Of a stretch of DNA of 5,485 nt, positions 4,962-5,485 are shown piece after piece (within the stretch, counting starts at the first letter, position 1; each line of letters begins with the position of its first letter). The notes under the pieces were generated by a model, which searched no databases, was not told the DNA's origin, and saw only the letters and a program-made list of their open reading frames with translations. The stretch is from Nitrospiraceae bacterium. Lineage in GTDB: Bacteria > Nitrospirota > Nitrospiria > Nitrospirales > Nitrospiraceae. Location of the stretch: NCBI GenBank assembly GCA_011391455.1, contig JAABQN010000074.1:1-5485 (forward strand), written 5' to 3'. Both the position numbers and the translations under genes were made by a program.

Positions 4962-5485
4962 ATGTCAACCTCAATAATTGCCTATCTGTTGACAGGACTC
5001 TTAGGAGGACTGCTCGGAATCGGTCTCTTTGAGCTGATTCGCCGCTCATCGGGAGCCACGAAAAAGGCTCAGGAAGAGGAACAGGCTCGCCAGGCTATAC
5101 AGAATGCTCAGCGGGAGTCGGAGAACATCGTTAAAGAAGCAAAGCTGGAAGCGAAAGACCTCCTGTTGCGATCGAAAGAGGAACTTGAGAAGGACCAGAA
5201 GGTCAAAATGGCTGAGTTCGCGACTGTCGAAAAGCGTTTGCTTCAGCGGGATGAGACCATCGAGAAACGAATCAGTGTGATAGACAAGCGGGATAGCGAG
5301 GCGCAGAAACGAGATCAAGACATCACAAAGCGAGAAGAGAAGCTGTTGGCTAAAGAAGTGGCCTGTTCTCGAGTGGAGAAGGAGCACCGTGAGGCATTAG
5401 AGCGTATCGCGGGGATTACGGCTGAAGAGGCGAAGAAGCAGCTTGTCCAAGAGATGGAAAGCCAGGCGCGGCTCGAGGCGGTTGG
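4962..5485 (+). CDS. rny: RNase Y (endoribonuclease), N-terminal part
   Basis: The first 174 codons of RNase Y, continuing past the right edge. The family initiates mRNA decay by endonucleolytic cleavage of single-stranded RNA from a membrane-anchored position. Residues 4-26 form one transmembrane helix (IIAYLLTGLLGGLLGIGLFELI) followed by the RRS positive flank. From about residue 30 onward is the long charged coiled coil, including NIVKEAKLEAKDLLLRSKEE, KRLLQRDETIEKR and KREEKLLAKE. The family hallmark ERIAGITAEEAKKQLVQEM follows at about 148-166, near the usual entry to the KH domain. The KH and catalytic HD domains lie outside the window, so activity cannot be checked. ATG 4962 has AAGGGGAAG (4948-4956) upstream and a standard N-terminus. 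The leader hairpin at 4909-4938 may control translation. It is co-oriented with zapA across a 582-nt gap probably holding 6S RNA. Confidence 0.94.
   Translation, partial: MSTSIIAYLLTGLLGGLLGIGLFELIRRSSGATKKAQEEEQARQAIQNAQRESENIVKEAKLEAKDLLLRSKEELEKDQKVKMAEFATVEKRLLQRDETIEKRISVIDKRDSEAQKRDQDITKREEKLLAKEVACSRVEKEHREALERIAGITAEEAKKQLVQEMESQARLEAV

Noticed and set aside
5046..5387. 113-codon open frame antisense to rny
   Set aside because: It is the Leu/Phe-rich mirror of the Glu/Lys-rich RNase Y coiled coil, a common artefact, with no start signals.
1..5485. Mobile elements, CRISPR arrays, toxin-antitoxin or phage genes
   Set aside because: No transposase, integrase, regular repeat-spacer pattern or terminal inverted repeats were seen; all genes are core functions.

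Overview
This window reads as chromosomal core sequence from a Gram-negative bacterium. I infer Nitrospira or a close relative (Nitrospirota), with a deltaproteobacterium as the main alternative. The grounds are moderately GC-rich codon use, exported proteins with Sec signals, and the order soluble lytic transglycosylase - ZapB-like - ZapA - non-coding gap - RNase Y. The taxon is an inference from gene content and was not tested by any search.

Left arm (1-1362, minus strand): the first 76 codons of an exported M16 zinc peptidase, preceded by a complete rlmN (23S rRNA/tRNA adenine-C2 methyltransferase) with all its cysteines. The two run in the same direction. A perfect 14-bp palindrome lies between the rlmN stop and the likely peptidase start. 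A 111-nt divergent gap with a promoter-like extended -10 separates rlmN from the right arm.

Right arm (1474-5485, plus strand): a 759-residue exported Slt-type lytic transglycosylase starts with GTG behind a good ribosome site. Eleven nucleotides after its stop comes a near-consensus sigma-70 promoter (TTGACA-17-TATAGT) driving a small coiled-coil ZapB-like gene and zapA. These two overlap by 8 nt, and zapA starts at TTG behind a perfect AAGGAGGT. The last gene is the first 174 codons of rny, the membrane-anchored endoribonuclease RNase Y.

The 582 nt between zapA and rny contain no credible gene but much RNA-like structure. A terminator-like hairpin is followed by two successive rod-like foldable segments (about 4420-4590 and 4600-4800), each preceded by a possible promoter. 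6S RNA (ssrS) is linked to zapA in many proteobacteria, so one of the two is probably 6S RNA; sequence reading alone does not settle which. The rny leader then carries a pyrimidine-rich, G-poor tract and an 11-bp bulged hairpin. One arm of that hairpin can instead pair with the rny ribosome-binding site, which suggests translational control.

Functionally the window joins peptidoglycan turnover (Slt), Z-ring assembly (ZapA and a ZapB-like protein), RNA modification (RlmN), a probable RNA polymerase-regulating RNA and mRNA decay (RNase Y). No mobile element, CRISPR array or defence system is visible. The items most worth following up are the RNA structures between zapA and rny.
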